From positions 62,001 to 126,000 of the forward strand of contig CANMCE010000008.1 in the NCBI GenBank assembly GCA_947496235.1: a stretch of 64,000 nucleotides of DNA. The letters run 5' to 3'. Shown piece after piece: positions 27,534-37,694 of the stretch. The stretch's first letter is position 1; each line of letters begins with the position of its first letter. The DNA is from an uncultured Glaciecola sp. (GTDB lineage: Bacteria > Pseudomonadota > Gammaproteobacteria > Enterobacterales > Alteromonadaceae). Made by a program: the position numbers and the translations under genes. The notes below the pieces were generated by a model, which ran no database searches, had not been told where the DNA came from, and saw only the letters and a program-made list of their open reading frames with translations.

Positions 27534-29375
27534 ATGCGAATAAAGGTTTTCTTCTTTGTCATCACAGTGCTAAGCATTCTAACGGGTTGTGTGACGCCTT
27601 ATAAACCAGATGAGACCTTAGAAAAAATGGTGGCACAAAAAATCATGATCGATGTGCGCTATTTCTGTAGTCAGCCTACCAATGCTTGTCGAGAATCAGT
27701 CACCGAGTTACCGCCAGAACTTGCAGATTTAATCGCTGAAACAGGCATTGGTGGCGTTATCTTGTTTGCAAATAATCTCGAAAATAATGCCCAGATCATC
27801 CAATTAAATCAGCAACTGCAAAGAGCGGCATTAGCAGGTGGTACTAGTGAGCTTTTTATCGCCGTCGATCAAGAAGGCGGTAGAGTTGATCGCTTACCTG
27901 AGGGAACTAAGTTTGCCGGTAGCATGGCCATTGGTGCCACCGAACGTGAATATGGTGACTATTTTGCGATAGAGACAGGTAAAATCATTGGCAAAGAATT
28001 ATCGATTTTAGGGTTTAACGTTAATTTTGCACCAACGGTAGATGTAAATGTGAACCCCGACAATCCAGTGATCAATGTACGCTCATTTGGTGAAAATCCA
28101 GAAGTAGTAGCTAAACTAGGTTCTGCCCAGTTGAATGCTATGCAGGCACAAGGCGTGATAGCCGCGTTGAAACACTTTCCCGGTCATGGTGATACCAACG
28201 TTGACAGTCACACAGGGTTACCAAGAGTTGAGCATAGCCGCGAACAAGTGGATGCCATAGACTTATTGCCTTTTAGATACGCTATCGAAAATGGTAATCC
28301 GGGTATGATAATGACCGCCCATATCCAATACCCAAATTTAGACAATGCAACTTTTACTGCCAAAGACGGTGAACAAACAATAGTGCCCGCCACCATGTCT
28401 AAGGTCATACTTACCGATGTGTTACGCGGTGAGTTGAATTATCAAGGTGTTGTAGTGACTGACGCGCTAAATATGGCCGGCATTGCTGATTATTACAAAC
28501 CAGTAGATGCAGTTATCAGAACCTTTGCGGCGGGAAGCGATATTGCCTTAATGCCGATGGCAATTCGTTCGCCTGAAGATATAGCAACCTTCAAAAACTT
28601 GATTAAAAAAGTAGCGCATGCAGTGCAATTAGGAAAGCTCGACTACGCACAGCTATTTGCTTCTGTGGAGCGAATCAAGCAACTTAAACAAGATTATCCG
28701 TTGACACCTGCGTCAGACCCAACTCATACGCATTTCGCAGAGTCTGTAGTGGGTTCAAAACAACATCAAGAACTGGCGCAACAATTAGCTGATGCTTCTG
28801 TTGTGTCAATTAAAGGCGCTTTACCTTTAGACATAACAAAGCAAAAAGTACGCCTTGTTATGCCAGATGCGCGAAAGTGTCTAGCCTTGTTATCAGCCTT
28901 GTATCAAAGCTTTCCGGAAGCGGATTTACATTGTGACAGTTTAGCGGGAAGTACAATTACTTCGCTTCCTATGCAAATACAAACGAGCGAAAATGAAGAC
29001 ATTGTTATTGCTGGATTGATTAGCCCTCGCCAAAGCATGGCTGAATTAGGTGGAATGGATGATCTTAGAAGCTGGAGAGATAGGCCAGATTCCGATTTAG
29101 CGAAAGCTAGATTGCTAACATTATTAAAAGACGCCAAACAAGCCGGCAAAACGACTGTCTTGTTATCACTTCGAACGCCCTATGACATTGGTGAATTTGA
29201 ACAATATGCTGATGTTATTTTGTCTAGTTTTTCTTACGGTGTGCAGGAAATTAAATATGTGGATAAACAGGGCAATTTAATCACTCAGGTTCAGGGGCCT
29301 ATATTCAAATCCATCGCAAAAGTTTTGGCTGGTCAATTAATCGCCACTGGCAATTTGCCTGTTTCTGCGAAATAA
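27534..29375 (+). CDS. NagZ-type glycoside hydrolase family 3 lipoprotein (beta-N-acetylhexosaminidase)
   Basis: The 613-residue lipoprotein (lipobox LTGC, Cys19) contains a GH3 N-terminal barrel (about 25-370) with the NagZ signature KHFPGHGDTNVDSHTGLP at 213-230, which supplies the His/Asp acid-base pair, and the nucleophile Asp310 in VVVTDALNMAG. A second alpha/beta domain (about 400-605) follows, as in the two-domain Bacillus enzyme and unlike the single-domain cytoplasmic NagZ of E. coli. It should remove N-acetylglucosamine from muropeptides or chitin oligomers outside the cytoplasm. A bidirectional terminator follows the gene. Confidence 0.9.
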   Translation: MRIKVFFFVITVLSILTGCVTPYKPDETLEKMVAQKIMIDVRYFCSQPTNACRESVTELPPELADLIAETGIGGVILFANNLENNAQIIQLNQQLQRAALAGGTSELFIAVDQEGGRVDRLPEGTKFAGSMAIGATEREYGDYFAIETGKIIGKELSILGFNVNFAPTVDVNVNPDNPVINVRSFGENPEVVAKLGSAQLNAMQAQGVIAALKHFPGHGDTNVDSHTGLPRVEHSREQVDAIDLLPFRYAIENGNPGMIMTAHIQYPNLDNATFTAKDGEQTIVPATMSKVILTDVLRGELNYQGVVVTDALNMAGIADYYKPVDAVIRTFAAGSDIALMPMAIRSPEDIATFKNLIKKVAHAVQLGKLDYAQLFASVERIKQLKQDYPLTPASDPTHTHFAESVVGSKQHQELAQQLADASVVSIKGALPLDITKQKVRLVMPDARKCLALLSALYQSFPEADLHCDSLAGSTITSLPMQIQTSENEDIVIAGLISPRQSMAELGGMDDLRSWRDRPDSDLAKARLLTLLKDAKQAGKTTVLLSLRTPYDIGEFEQYADVILSSFSYGVQEIKYVDKQGNLITQVQGPIFKSIAKVLAGQLIATGNLPVSAK

Positions 29376-29386
29376 GTATTAAACAC

Positions 29387-29428
29387 AAAAAGCAGGGTAG
29401 ATATACTCCGACATCTACTCTGCTTTTT
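29387..29428. terminator. Bidirectional rho-independent terminator
   Basis: A 16-bp nearly perfect stem (AAAAAGCAGGGTAGAT at 29387-29402 and its complement at 29413-29428) separates two convergent genes. The A-run on one side and T-run on the other allow termination on both strands. Confidence 0.88.
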
Positions 29429-29430
29429 GG

Positions 29431-30540
29431 CTATTCAAAACTCAGAACATTCAGTGCTTTGGTGTCTGCTTTCCCATTTAGCGTTGCTAGATAAAGTTGG
29501 ATAATATCCTCATTGCCAATAACATGTTTGACGAAGAACTGGTCTTTTATTTTAGTCGCAAAAGCTTGCCAAGCGTTGGAATATTTCTCTAAAAATGCTT
29601 GATGCCCCCATTCACTTTGTCGCAGTTTTACTCTGGCGGGGGCGAAAAATATTTCCGCATCATGTAATTTGGGGTTAGGTTTTTCAGACGCATTCCAATC
29701 GGTTGCGCCTATCAGTGTTACCTTGACTAAATTATTGCCAAGTAGTTGAGACAATTCAGAAATAAGACTGCCTTTGGCGGCAAAATCTAACAGCCAATAT
29801 TTTTGCTGTTTGTCTAAAAGCGTTAATTCTTCATAGCTGATGACTTGGTCATAACAGTCGGTAGCTGTTACTAAATCGACATTGGAAGCAGACGTTAAAC
29901 CTATCACTTTGTAATCTACGCCCCGAGCTGCTTTTTGGTCTTTTAGCAATTGAGCTGTACCTAAAGCCGTTTTACTTGATGCGCTGGATAAAATTAGCGA
30001 TTCACCTTTGGACAATTCAGCCACATAGTCATCTAGCACAAAAGAGGTCATATAAAGTGGGCGAAAACTCAATTGCCAAGCTTCACGATCCGCCACATAA
30101 CCGGGATCGGCAGAACATCTAATGTATTGATCATACACAGGACTGATACTTTTGCGTTTAGGGTGAATGTCAGAAAAGCCATGAGCTGCTTCTTTACCTA
30201 CTTGAATTACCCAATGGCTGGCCATTGGCAAATAACCGAACACTTTCTCACCCACTTTTACCTTTGGATGTTTGGAGGCTTTTACTTTTGCAAAACCCCA
30301 CACTGGGGTTATTCCAAAGCCTGGTTCTTCATTGGTATCAGTAGGAAAAAATCCCCAATAGCCCATTTTAAAGCCAAATGCAGCATAAGTAATATTGTTC
30401 GCGGAAAAACCAAAACTCTCCACTTCTAATAATACTTCGTCTGGTTGTAATTGCTCCATATCGAGTTCTATATTGACCACTTTGGTTTTGCTAAGATCTT
30501 TTTGATCAACCCAGATTTGTTGGCTGGAAATAGTTGTCAT
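29431..30540 (-). CDS. DUF2855-family protein, medium-chain reductase-like
   Basis: The 369-residue protein matches the uncharacterised DUF2855 family in length and in motifs such as FGFSANNITYAAFG, FGYLPMASHWV and RPLYMTSFVLDDY. Parts of it (LSSASSKTALGTAQLLK) resemble the nucleotide-binding half of quinone oxidoreductases, so an NAD(P)H-dependent reductase role is plausible but unproven. It is monocistronic, convergent with the GH3 gene and divergent from blc. Confidence 0.8.
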   Translation of the reverse strand: MTTISSQQIWVDQKDLSKTKVVNIELDMEQLQPDEVLLEVESFGFSANNITYAAFGFKMGYWGFFPTDTNEEPGFGITPVWGFAKVKASKHPKVKVGEKVFGYLPMASHWVIQVGKEAAHGFSDIHPKRKSISPVYDQYIRCSADPGYVADREAWQLSFRPLYMTSFVLDDYVAELSKGESLILSSASSKTALGTAQLLKDQKAARGVDYKVIGLTSASNVDLVTATDCYDQVISYEELTLLDKQQKYWLLDFAAKGSLISELSQLLGNNLVKVTLIGATDWNASEKPNPKLHDAEIFFAPARVKLRQSEWGHQAFLEKYSNAWQAFATKIKDQFFVKHVIGNEDIIQLYLATLNGKADTKALNVLSFE

Positions 30541-30762
30541 TTCGTTTGCTCACGTTTGAATCATTTACGCCAGATTGACGCAATAGCAAAGTTTTTGCGA
30601 CTTTAAATTGTAAATACATTGTTATAGAAAACATGTATTAGGCGGATAAGGATGCAAAATTTTTCATAGTATTCGCTTTTAATGACCCTTTTCAAAAAAA
30701 CAAATAATCTAAATGCATTTATTAGCTGTAACTACATCAGTAACAATAATAAGAGAACGAAT

Positions 30763-31296
30763 GTGCGAGAATTTATTAAGAAACTTTTTACTTTAATTCT
30801 TTTAGGTTGTGGGTTAACCGCTTGTACTTCAGTGGAAGTGCCTGATGGAATTAGCCCTGTATCAGACTTCGATCAACAACGTTATTTGGGCACCTGGTAT
30901 GAAATTGCACGCTTGGATCATTCCTTTGAGAAAGGGTTAAGTAAGGTTACTGCGCAATACAAAGTGCGCGAAGATGGTGGTATTTCGGTGATTAATCGAG
31001 GATTTGATGCTGATTCCGGTGAGTGGGATGAAGCAGAAGGAAAAGCCTATTTTGTTCAGGATCCTACCACCGCACATTTAAAAGTATCCTTTTTCGGGCC
31101 TTTCTACGCCAGCTATGTGGTTTTTGCTTTGGATAAGCAAGATTATCAGTGGGCACTGGTTTCAGGTCCAAATAGAGAATATTTTTGGATTTTATCAAGA
31201 ACACCGACTATCAATCAGCAGCAATTGAATAAACTGATTGAGCTGGCAGAACTCAAAGGATTCTCGGTAGATAAGTTGATTTTTGTCAATCATTAA
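30763..31296 (+). CDS. blc: Outer membrane lipocalin lipoprotein Blc
   Basis: The 177-residue lipocalin has lipobox LTAC (Cys21) and the family motif YLGTWYEIARLDHSFEKGL, then VINRGFD and YFWILSRTPT. E. coli Blc is the same length. It binds fatty acids or lysophospholipids at the outer membrane and is linked to stress survival. The GTG at 30763 is preferred: AAGAGA lies 7 bases upstream, and the signal peptide starts there; the frame is open 27 codons further upstream. Confidence 0.93.
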   Translation: MREFIKKLFTLILLGCGLTACTSVEVPDGISPVSDFDQQRYLGTWYEIARLDHSFEKGLSKVTAQYKVREDGGISVINRGFDADSGEWDEAEGKAYFVQDPTTAHLKVSFFGPFYASYVVFALDKQDYQWALVSGPNREYFWILSRTPTINQQQLNKLIELAELKGFSVDKLIFVNH

Positions 31297-31414
31297 TAAA
31301 AAAATATCAAATTGAAATAAATTTCTTTGCTTTCAGGTCTATATTTACACGCAAAATAGTGTAGTGTAAAAAACACTCACCGGACTAACAAGACAGTGCA
31401 AGCAAGGGCAATGA

Positions 31415-31918
31415 ATGACCGAGAGTTATAAACAAATTGTGCAACAAGCTATCGATTTACTCGATGGCATTGCAGTGAAGGATTACCAAAGCGCTATCCA
31501 ACCCCATTTTCCAAGTTCAATAGGTGCACATATGCGGCATATTATTGATCATTTTTTGGCATTGAAGGCAGGTTTTGTTAGTCGACATGTAGACTACAAC
31601 AAACGCCATCGCAAAAACCAAACAGAGCAGTTTCCACTAGCGGCAATAGAGTCGTTGGAGTCGGTTTTGCACTGGTTAGATAGCCTAACGGAACAAGACA
31701 GACAACAAGTTATTTCAGTGACTTGTGAAATTGACATATCCCATACTAAATCTGGTCACTGCCAATCGACCTTGGAGCGAGAGCTGATTTTCGTGACCAG
31801 TCACGCGATTCATCACTTTGCGTTAATTCGAATCATGTGTGAAATGTTACACAAAAAACTACCTGAGTTTTTTGGGTACGCACCAGCCACCATCACCCAT
31901 ATAAATCGCTCTGCTTAA
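31415..31918 (+). CDS. DinB-like four-helix protein
   Basis: The 167-residue protein looks like the DinB/YfiT superfamily of four-helix-bundle putative metal enzymes. Candidate metal-binding histidines are in MRHIIDHFLAL and FVTSHAIHHFALIRI. The sequence order and spacing of these His motifs fit the superfamily. Function unknown; members include thiol-dependent transferases. It is convergent with the OlsF-like gene. Confidence 0.8.
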   Translation: MTESYKQIVQQAIDLLDGIAVKDYQSAIQPHFPSSIGAHMRHIIDHFLALKAGFVSRHVDYNKRHRKNQTEQFPLAAIESLESVLHWLDSLTEQDRQQVISVTCEIDISHTKSGHCQSTLERELIFVTSHAIHHFALIRIMCEMLHKKLPEFFGYAPATITHINRSA

Positions 31919-31940
31919 TATTAAGTAAAGCCACTAATAG

Positions 31941-31964
31941 GTGAATGCCATCATTGGCATTCAC
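31941..31964. terminator. Probable terminator hairpin between convergent genes
   Basis: A perfect 10-bp stem, GTGAATGCCA / TGGCATTCAC, closes a TCAT loop between the DinB-like and OlsF-like genes. The following T-run is weak (CATTT), so efficiency is uncertain. Confidence 0.6.
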
Positions 31965-32052
31965 TCATTTAATCTCGATATCAAATTTCAAACAGTTCAA
32001 TCAAATTTGTCGTTTAAAAGCATCCTAGCCATATAACTTTGGCTTGCCTAAC

Positions 32053-33828
32053 TTATTGGTAGTCAACGTATGCTTGGTAGTTCTCTCCAAGATATAATTT
32101 CAACAGTTTTGTTGGCGCTTGCGCGAGATTAACACTCAGCAAAAGGCCAGGGGTGTGATTAAAGCTTTTATCAATTCCTAGTTCATGAAATTCTGCGCCC
32201 ATTTTTTGGTATTGCTTGACTAAAATAGGTACGTCTTTTCCGTCTAGTTCAATGCTTTTTAAAAAACAGGATAAGAGTTTGGATTTTTCCTGAGTACTGG
32301 TTTGCGTCATATTCATTTTTCTTAAATAAGCTGAAATTTCGCTATGTAACTCAAATGAAAAAGGGGTTCTTGCTTTCACGCCTTGCTCTTTGTCTTGGTT
32401 TATGAGTACAGATTCAATTAGCTTAACGCTTTTGGGATTGTATAACTTACTGATAGATACGGTGCCATAAAGGGTACGATATTGAGGGAATTTGCTGGCG
32501 AAAGCGCCTATGCCTCTCCATAACAAAAGTAACCCCTGAAAAGAACCCTGATATTCTGGAATCAAAAACGAACGTCCCATTTCTAGACAAGGCTGTTGGC
32601 GGTTGATGAATTGAGATGAGAAATCAAACATTTTGTGCAAATACAGACCTTCAAGCCCTTGTTGGGCTAGTAAGCGGTCGGTCTGCCCCATTCTATAAGC
32701 GCCAATGATTTGCTTTTGGGCAGAATCAAATATAAATAAATGGGTATAAGTAGCATCAAACTCATCTGTATCTATTGGCTCCCCACTTCCTTCATTGTGT
32801 TGCCTAAAAACCAGCTCTCTTAATCGGGCGATTTCCGTGACCACATTCGGCATTTGTGCTTGATAGCCATAATACACTTGATATGTCTTAAAAGAGACTA
32901 ACGCCTGTTCTTGAGGTAAGGCTTGAATTTCATTGACCAGAATATCCTTGTCTATTGGTGATAATAATGGCTTGTATGCTACTGCTTTATCTTCAGGCCA
33001 GTCGTAATGCCAGCTTGGATCATGGGCATAACTTAATGCACGACACAATGACGAATTATTCGCAATATTGGTATCCGGGAACAGATTTGCGGGCACTGGA
33101 TTGCCAGTAGCTATTTGCATTTTGAAGCCTCGTTTGTTGAGTAATTCGCGACCCAGTAAAAACATGCGTAATTTAAAATACACCCTTTCAATTTTATAAA
33201 ACAAAGAGGAATTTTTACCATCTACAAACACAGGCACAAATTGGCAATTGTCTCTACACGCAAGTTTGGCAACTACCTTATTCCAATCGTTTTCAACGAG
33301 TTGGTTATTTTCGCGGTTTAAATGAGAAACTCGACCAGCAGGAAACAATAGTAGTGCGTTTCCTTTATCAACATGAGATATGCATTGGCGTAAAGACGGC
33401 GCGTTTTGTGGATCATTTACACTTAATGGGTTGGTGAAAATAAAGTAGTCACTTAATTCTTTAAATATGCCTAATCCTCGATTGGCTAGCACTTTTAAAT
33501 CAGGTCTTACTTCACAAATTGCTCTTGCAAGCACTACGCCCTCAATACCTCCAAACGGATGATTGCTAGCGATAACTACCGGACCAGAAGCAGGAATGCG
33601 TTGTTGAAGCTGGGCAATCCCGCATAGTTCTAGCTCCAATACTTCAATTAATTTATCTGAAAACGCCTCTTTGCTTAATCCTTGCATTTGGTGTTGTTGG
33701 TACAAAAGATCCATTTGCCTAACACCCATGACTCTATCCATTAGCCACAAGCCAAACTTAGTTAAGGGAGTAGGGTGAGTCACCAAATTAGCAATACTAA
33801 TGCGATCTGCGGTTAATCTTTGTGGCAT
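32053..33828 (-). CDS. Bifunctional acyltransferase, OlsF-like (ornithine lipid synthesis candidate)
   Basis: The 591-residue protein joins two acyltransferase domains. The N-terminal half is PlsC/OlsA-like, with NHPFGGIEG at 89-97 and FPAGRVSHL. The C-terminal half is a GNAT-like OlsB/hemolysin domain, with IIGAYRMGQTDR, LYLHKMFDFS, LEMGRSFLIPEYQGS and LLLWRGIGAF. This order matches OlsF, the single protein that makes ornithine lipids in Serratia and Flavobacterium. Ornithine lipids replace phospholipids when phosphate is scarce. An AAGGA ribosome site precedes the ATG. Alternative names would be hemolysin-like or lysophospholipid acyltransferase. Confidence 0.82.
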   Translation of the reverse strand: MPQRLTADRISIANLVTHPTPLTKFGLWLMDRVMGVRQMDLLYQQHQMQGLSKEAFSDKLIEVLELELCGIAQLQQRIPASGPVVIASNHPFGGIEGVVLARAICEVRPDLKVLANRGLGIFKELSDYFIFTNPLSVNDPQNAPSLRQCISHVDKGNALLLFPAGRVSHLNRENNQLVENDWNKVVAKLACRDNCQFVPVFVDGKNSSLFYKIERVYFKLRMFLLGRELLNKRGFKMQIATGNPVPANLFPDTNIANNSSLCRALSYAHDPSWHYDWPEDKAVAYKPLLSPIDKDILVNEIQALPQEQALVSFKTYQVYYGYQAQMPNVVTEIARLRELVFRQHNEGSGEPIDTDEFDATYTHLFIFDSAQKQIIGAYRMGQTDRLLAQQGLEGLYLHKMFDFSSQFINRQQPCLEMGRSFLIPEYQGSFQGLLLLWRGIGAFASKFPQYRTLYGTVSISKLYNPKSVKLIESVLINQDKEQGVKARTPFSFELHSEISAYLRKMNMTQTSTQEKSKLLSCFLKSIELDGKDVPILVKQYQKMGAEFHELGIDKSFNHTPGLLLSVNLAQAPTKLLKLYLGENYQAYVDYQ

Positions 33829-33908
33829 TGTCCTTCAAATTCCTAGCCAATATTTCTCCCATTAGACCTCAATAAGGTTAAAAAACTTTCTTTTTTTACC
33901 TGTTAGTC

Positions 33909-35030
33909 TTATTTGTCTTCGGGATTTGCAATCTGGGTCGTCGATAATTCGATATCCGGTGCTTCGATAGTAGCATTCAACTGATTTAAAAGTTGATGCT
34001 CAACAAAGGCTTTTACCCCAGCAAAAAACTTATCAGATTCTCTATCCAAGGTTTCGGTGACTGCCTTTTTATTATTCTTATAGAGTTCTAATCTCGCCTG
34101 ATATTCTTCAAGCAACTTAGCGGTATTTTGTTTGTCATTTTGCTCAGCAATTGTGTTTAAAAGGGCAATCGCTTGCTGTTGATATTCTACCGCTTGTTGA
34201 AATTCTTGATTGGCAGCATAGGTCGCCGCCAAGGTATCAACATAGATATGGTTTTCATGAAACTGCTCATTTTCTACTACGCTTTGGGCTAGAGAAATTG
34301 CAGTTTCGGGGGAGGTCATAGGATTTTCTTCCAATGTCGCCAAAAACCAAGCAACATTATTGGTCGTAATGGGGTAATCATAATCCGCATGCTTTAATAA
34401 CACCTGTTTGGCTTTTTGAAAATTCTTTTCAACACCAAAGCCGTTGGCGTAAATAGTGGCCATTTGATAGGCGTCGAAAACAGTCGGATCTTGTTGGTGG
34501 GCGCGCTCCAATAACCAAATGGGGTCCGAGGTTCTTACTAATGAGTTTTGTCCCAACTTATACAATATGCCTAAATACGCAGAAGCAGGAGCAAAATTAA
34601 TATTGGCCAATTTTTTAATGCCTTTTTCACCCACTACCTTGTCTTCGTCGGTATCACCGAAAACAAATAGCATAATATAGCTGACTAACTCAGCGTTGCG
34701 ATTATGCCGGGATAGCAAGGATACCCATTTGAACGCGGCTTTGACATCTTGGTACTCGCCAGGCTGCACAAACGCCCAAGCGACTTTCATTTGAGCTTTG
34801 CGCCAACCCTCGTTCGCCATTTCTAAACAGGTATTGAAATCATCGGTAAGCTCCGCTGTGCTAACTTGATTACAGGCCAATAACCGGTCGTCAAAAGGCA
34901 CTGAATTGGTAGCTACAGGCGGGGGATCATTGGACGTTATCTTATAAACCACTAGTAATAAAACGACCAATACTGTTATCCATACAATACGAGAAATCCA
35001 GTTAGATTTTGTTTGAGTTGCCGATGTCAC
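33909..35030 (-). CDS. Membrane-anchored TPR/Sel1-like protein
   Basis: The 373-residue protein has a short cytoplasmic start, one membrane span at about 12-29 (ISRIVWITVLVVLLLVVY), and an extracytoplasmic helical body that looks like Sel1/TPR repeats (ASAYLGILYKLGQNSL, DAYQMATIYANGFGVEKNFQKAKQVL). Such proteins scaffold envelope complexes. The start is a GTG with AGGAAG 9 bases upstream. It precedes the OlsF-like gene on the same strand by 80 bases, so they may be cotranscribed. Specific function unknown. Confidence 0.7.
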   Translation of the reverse strand: MTSATQTKSNWISRIVWITVLVVLLLVVYKITSNDPPPVATNSVPFDDRLLACNQVSTAELTDDFNTCLEMANEGWRKAQMKVAWAFVQPGEYQDVKAAFKWVSLLSRHNRNAELVSYIMLFVFGDTDEDKVVGEKGIKKLANINFAPASAYLGILYKLGQNSLVRTSDPIWLLERAHQQDPTVFDAYQMATIYANGFGVEKNFQKAKQVLLKHADYDYPITTNNVAWFLATLEENPMTSPETAISLAQSVVENEQFHENHIYVDTLAATYAANQEFQQAVEYQQQAIALLNTIAEQNDKQNTAKLLEEYQARLELYKNNKKAVTETLDRESDKFFAGVKAFVEHQLLNQLNATIEAPDIELSTTQIANPEDK

Positions 35031-35225
35031 CTGATAAAACTTCCTTTGGAAAAATGGGTAAAGCTTAGATTGATAATATTAAAGCTGTTTTGGATACTTA
35101 TTTTGCATAATAGCACCATATTTCAAACTCACTAAATATACAAAGGGTAAAATTCACTGAAACAGATGAGAATCAGTCCAACTTAATGCATAATTAGCCC
35201 ATTATTCAATAAATGACGCTGCTAC

Positions 35226-36266
35226 ATGACCCAAACGCTTACCATAAAAACGCCGGATGATTGGCATTTACATTTTCGTGATAATCAAATGTTGTTGGAA
35301 ACCGTTCCTGCTACAGCACGCTGCTTTAAACGCGCTATTGCCATGCCGAATTTGGTTCCTCCTGTTACTACTACGCAAATGGCGTTGGAATATAAACAAC
35401 GAATACTATCAGCGGTTCCTCAAAACAATGATTTTGAGCCTTTAGTCACTCTTTATTTGACCAACGACACAACGCCTGAAGAAATAACTAAAGCAAAAGC
35501 AGCAGGTATAGTCGCAAGTAAATTATATCCAGCGGGGGCAACCACTAATTCAGATGCTGCTGTGAGGGGAATTAAAAGCTTGTATCCTGTATTTGAAAAG
35601 ATGCAAGAAGTCGGCATGTTGTTATTGGTCCATGGCGAAGTGACAGAATCTGAAATCGATATTTTTGATCGAGAGAAAGCATTTATTGATGCATATTTGC
35701 AAGATATAATTTCACATTTTCCTGATTTGAAAGTGGTATTTGAACACATCACAACAAAGGATGCAGCGGATTTTGTACTATCAACCAAACAAAATCTAGC
35801 GGCTACTATTACACCACAGCACCTTTTGCTCAACCGCAACGACTTGTTGGTTGGAGGCATAAGACCACACAATTATTGCTTGCCTGTGCTAAAGCGTAAT
35901 ATTCATCAACAAGCCCTTCGTCAGGTTGTAGCGTCTGGATCGGATAAGTTCTTTCTTGGCACCGATAGTGCTCCTCACGAAAAACATAAAAAAGAATCTG
36001 CTTGCGGCTGTGCGGGCTGCTATTCTGCTTGGAGTGCCATTGAATTATACGCCCAAGTTTTTGATGACCTAGACGCTTTAGATAAGTTAGAAGGTTTTGC
36101 CAGTTTACACGGCCCCAAATTTTACGGTTTGCCAGAAAATACTGGCAGTATCACTTTGGTTAAGCAAGAGTGGCAGGTTCCGTCTAATGTTACTTTGACA
36201 ACAGGGGATGACATAGTACCGTTTTTTGGCGGCGAAAAATTAAAATGGAAGTTACAGTCTGTATGA
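35226..36266 (+). CDS. pyrC: Dihydroorotase
   Basis: The 346-residue class II dihydroorotase closes carbamoyl aspartate to dihydroorotate in pyrimidine synthesis. Zinc ligands and active-site motifs are DDWHLHFRD (HxH), [11 protein letters not shown] (carboxylated Lys), LVHGEVT, VFEHITT and [13 protein letters not shown]. Length matches E. coli PyrC. The stop overlaps the dbpA start by 4 bases (ATGA). Confidence 0.97.
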   Translation: MTQTLTIKTPDDWHLHFRDNQMLLETVPATARCFKRAIAMPNLVPPVTTTQMALEYKQRILSAVPQNNDFEPLVTLYLTNDTTPEEITKAKAAGIVASKLYPAGATTNSDAAVRGIKSLYPVFEKMQEVGMLLLVHGEVTESEIDIFDREKAFIDAYLQDIISHFPDLKVVFEHITTKDAADFVLSTKQNLAATITPQHLLLNRNDLLVGGIRPHNYCLPVLKRNIHQQALRQVVASGSDKFFLGTDSAPHEKHKKESACGCAGCYSAWSAIELYAQVFDDLDALDKLEGFASLHGPKFYGLPENTGSITLVKQEWQVPSNVTLTTGDDIVPFFGGEKLKWKLQSV

Positions 36267-37657
36267 GCTTTCAGACTTTTGGATTATCCGACGCCCTACT
36301 GAGCGCTCTGCAAGATGCAGGCTATAGTCAACCTACTCCAACGCAGGCAAAAGTACTGCCCATAGCGCTGGAAGGTCAAGATTTGGTGGTGGAGGCAAAA
36401 ACCGGCAGTGGTAAAACTCTTGCTTTTGCTCTTGCACTTTTGCATAAATGGCAAACTTCTGATCCTTGTGCACCTTCAACTCTGGTTCTTTGCCCTACAC
36501 GTGAGTTAGCCGAGCAAGTGGCGGAGCAAATTCGAATAGTCGCCAAGCATATTGCCAATTTTAAGGTACTGACCTTGTTTGGCGGTGTCGCCATAGGTCC
36601 ACAACTGCATTCTATGAATCATTTACCTGATGTTATTGTGGGAACGCCAGGCCGAGTGATTGATGTTATTACTAAAAAGAGCACCTCTCTAAAACACATT
36701 GGGTGTTTTGTATTGGATGAAGCTGATCGTATGCTAGACATGGGCTTCGCCGAGCAAATGCAATGGATTATCAAGCGATTAAAGCAAGATAAAGCGGTAT
36801 TTCAAACATTGTTATTTTCCGCCACATTTGGCGCTAATATAGCCTCTATCGCTAAACAAGTTTCGCCAGGTGCAGAACATATAAGTCTATTACAAGAACA
36901 GGTGGCGCCATCCATCACGCAAATTGGCTGGCAACTCCAAGACGGCAAAAAAGACTATGCTGTGGCAGCTTTATTAACTGAATATCAACCAAATTCCGCT
37001 ATGGTATTTTGCAATACGAAAGCTGATGTCAAAGCAATTGCCGGATATTTACAGGACCAAGGGTTTGACGTCGCTGAACTACATGGCGATATGATTCAAG
37101 AAGCTCGCAGTTCAGCATTACGCCGTTTTGCTAGTCAGTGCGCAAACGTTCTCGTTGCCAGTGATGTAGCAGCAAGAGGGTTAGACATTCCAGATGTAGA
37201 ATTGGTGATAAATGCGGATGTCAGTTTAGATATTGATACCCACACTCATAGGATAGGGCGCACTGGCAGAGCAGATAAAAGCGGTCAGGCGATGACACTT
37301 TTTACTGCTGAGCAAAAAAATCATTTGCTAAAAATCGCCGAAGAAACCAATGCCAAAATACCAACCAAACATACCCAAGCGTTAAGATTTCATGCTAATC
37401 GAATAATTCCCGCTACCTACCGAGGCATTGAATTAGGTGCAGGTAAAAAGCAAAAGATCAGTAAAGGGGATATTCTAGGGGCGCTTTCTAAACAAGCAGA
37501 AATTGATGGGCAGGACATTGGGAAGATATTTGTCACCGCGCAATCCTCATTTGTTGCAATCAAATTACGTAGCGTAAAAAGAGCGATGAAGTTTTTCAAA
37601 GAAGAAAAAGTTAAAGGTAAAAAGCTACGGGCTCGTTTAGCTACTCGTGTCAGCTGA
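36263..37657 (+). CDS. dbpA: ATP-dependent RNA helicase DbpA
   Basis: The 464-residue DEAD-box helicase has AKTGSGKT (motif I), [12 protein letters not shown] (DEAD), SATF and [11 protein letters not shown]. The C-terminus is the DbpA RNA-binding domain ([42 protein letters not shown]), which binds hairpin 92 of 23S rRNA and targets the enzyme to 50S assembly. The ATG at 36263 overlaps the pyrC stop, giving translational coupling. The DbpA C-terminal domain separates it from RhlE, SrmB and CsdA. Confidence 0.95.
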   Translation: MSFQTFGLSDALLSALQDAGYSQPTPTQAKVLPIALEGQDLVVEAKTGSGKTLAFALALLHKWQTSDPCAPSTLVLCPTRELAEQVAEQIRIVAKHIANFKVLTLFGGVAIGPQLHSMNHLPDVIVGTPGRVIDVITKKSTSLKHIGCFVLDEADRMLDMGFAEQMQWIIKRLKQDKAVFQTLLFSATFGANIASIAKQVSPGAEHISLLQEQVAPSITQIGWQLQDGKKDYAVAALLTEYQPNSAMVFCNTKADVKAIAGYLQDQGFDVAELHGDMIQEARSSALRRFASQCANVLVASDVAARGLDIPDVELVINADVSLDIDTHTHRIGRTGRADKSGQAMTLFTAEQKNHLLKIAEETNAKIPTKHTQALRFHANRIIPATYRGIELGAGKKQKISKGDILGALSKQAEIDGQDIGKIFVTAQSSFVAIKLRSVKRAMKFFKEEKVKGKKLRARLATRVS

Positions 37658-37694
37658 TAAATAAAAGGGCACAAAATCCAAAAGGATAAATAAC

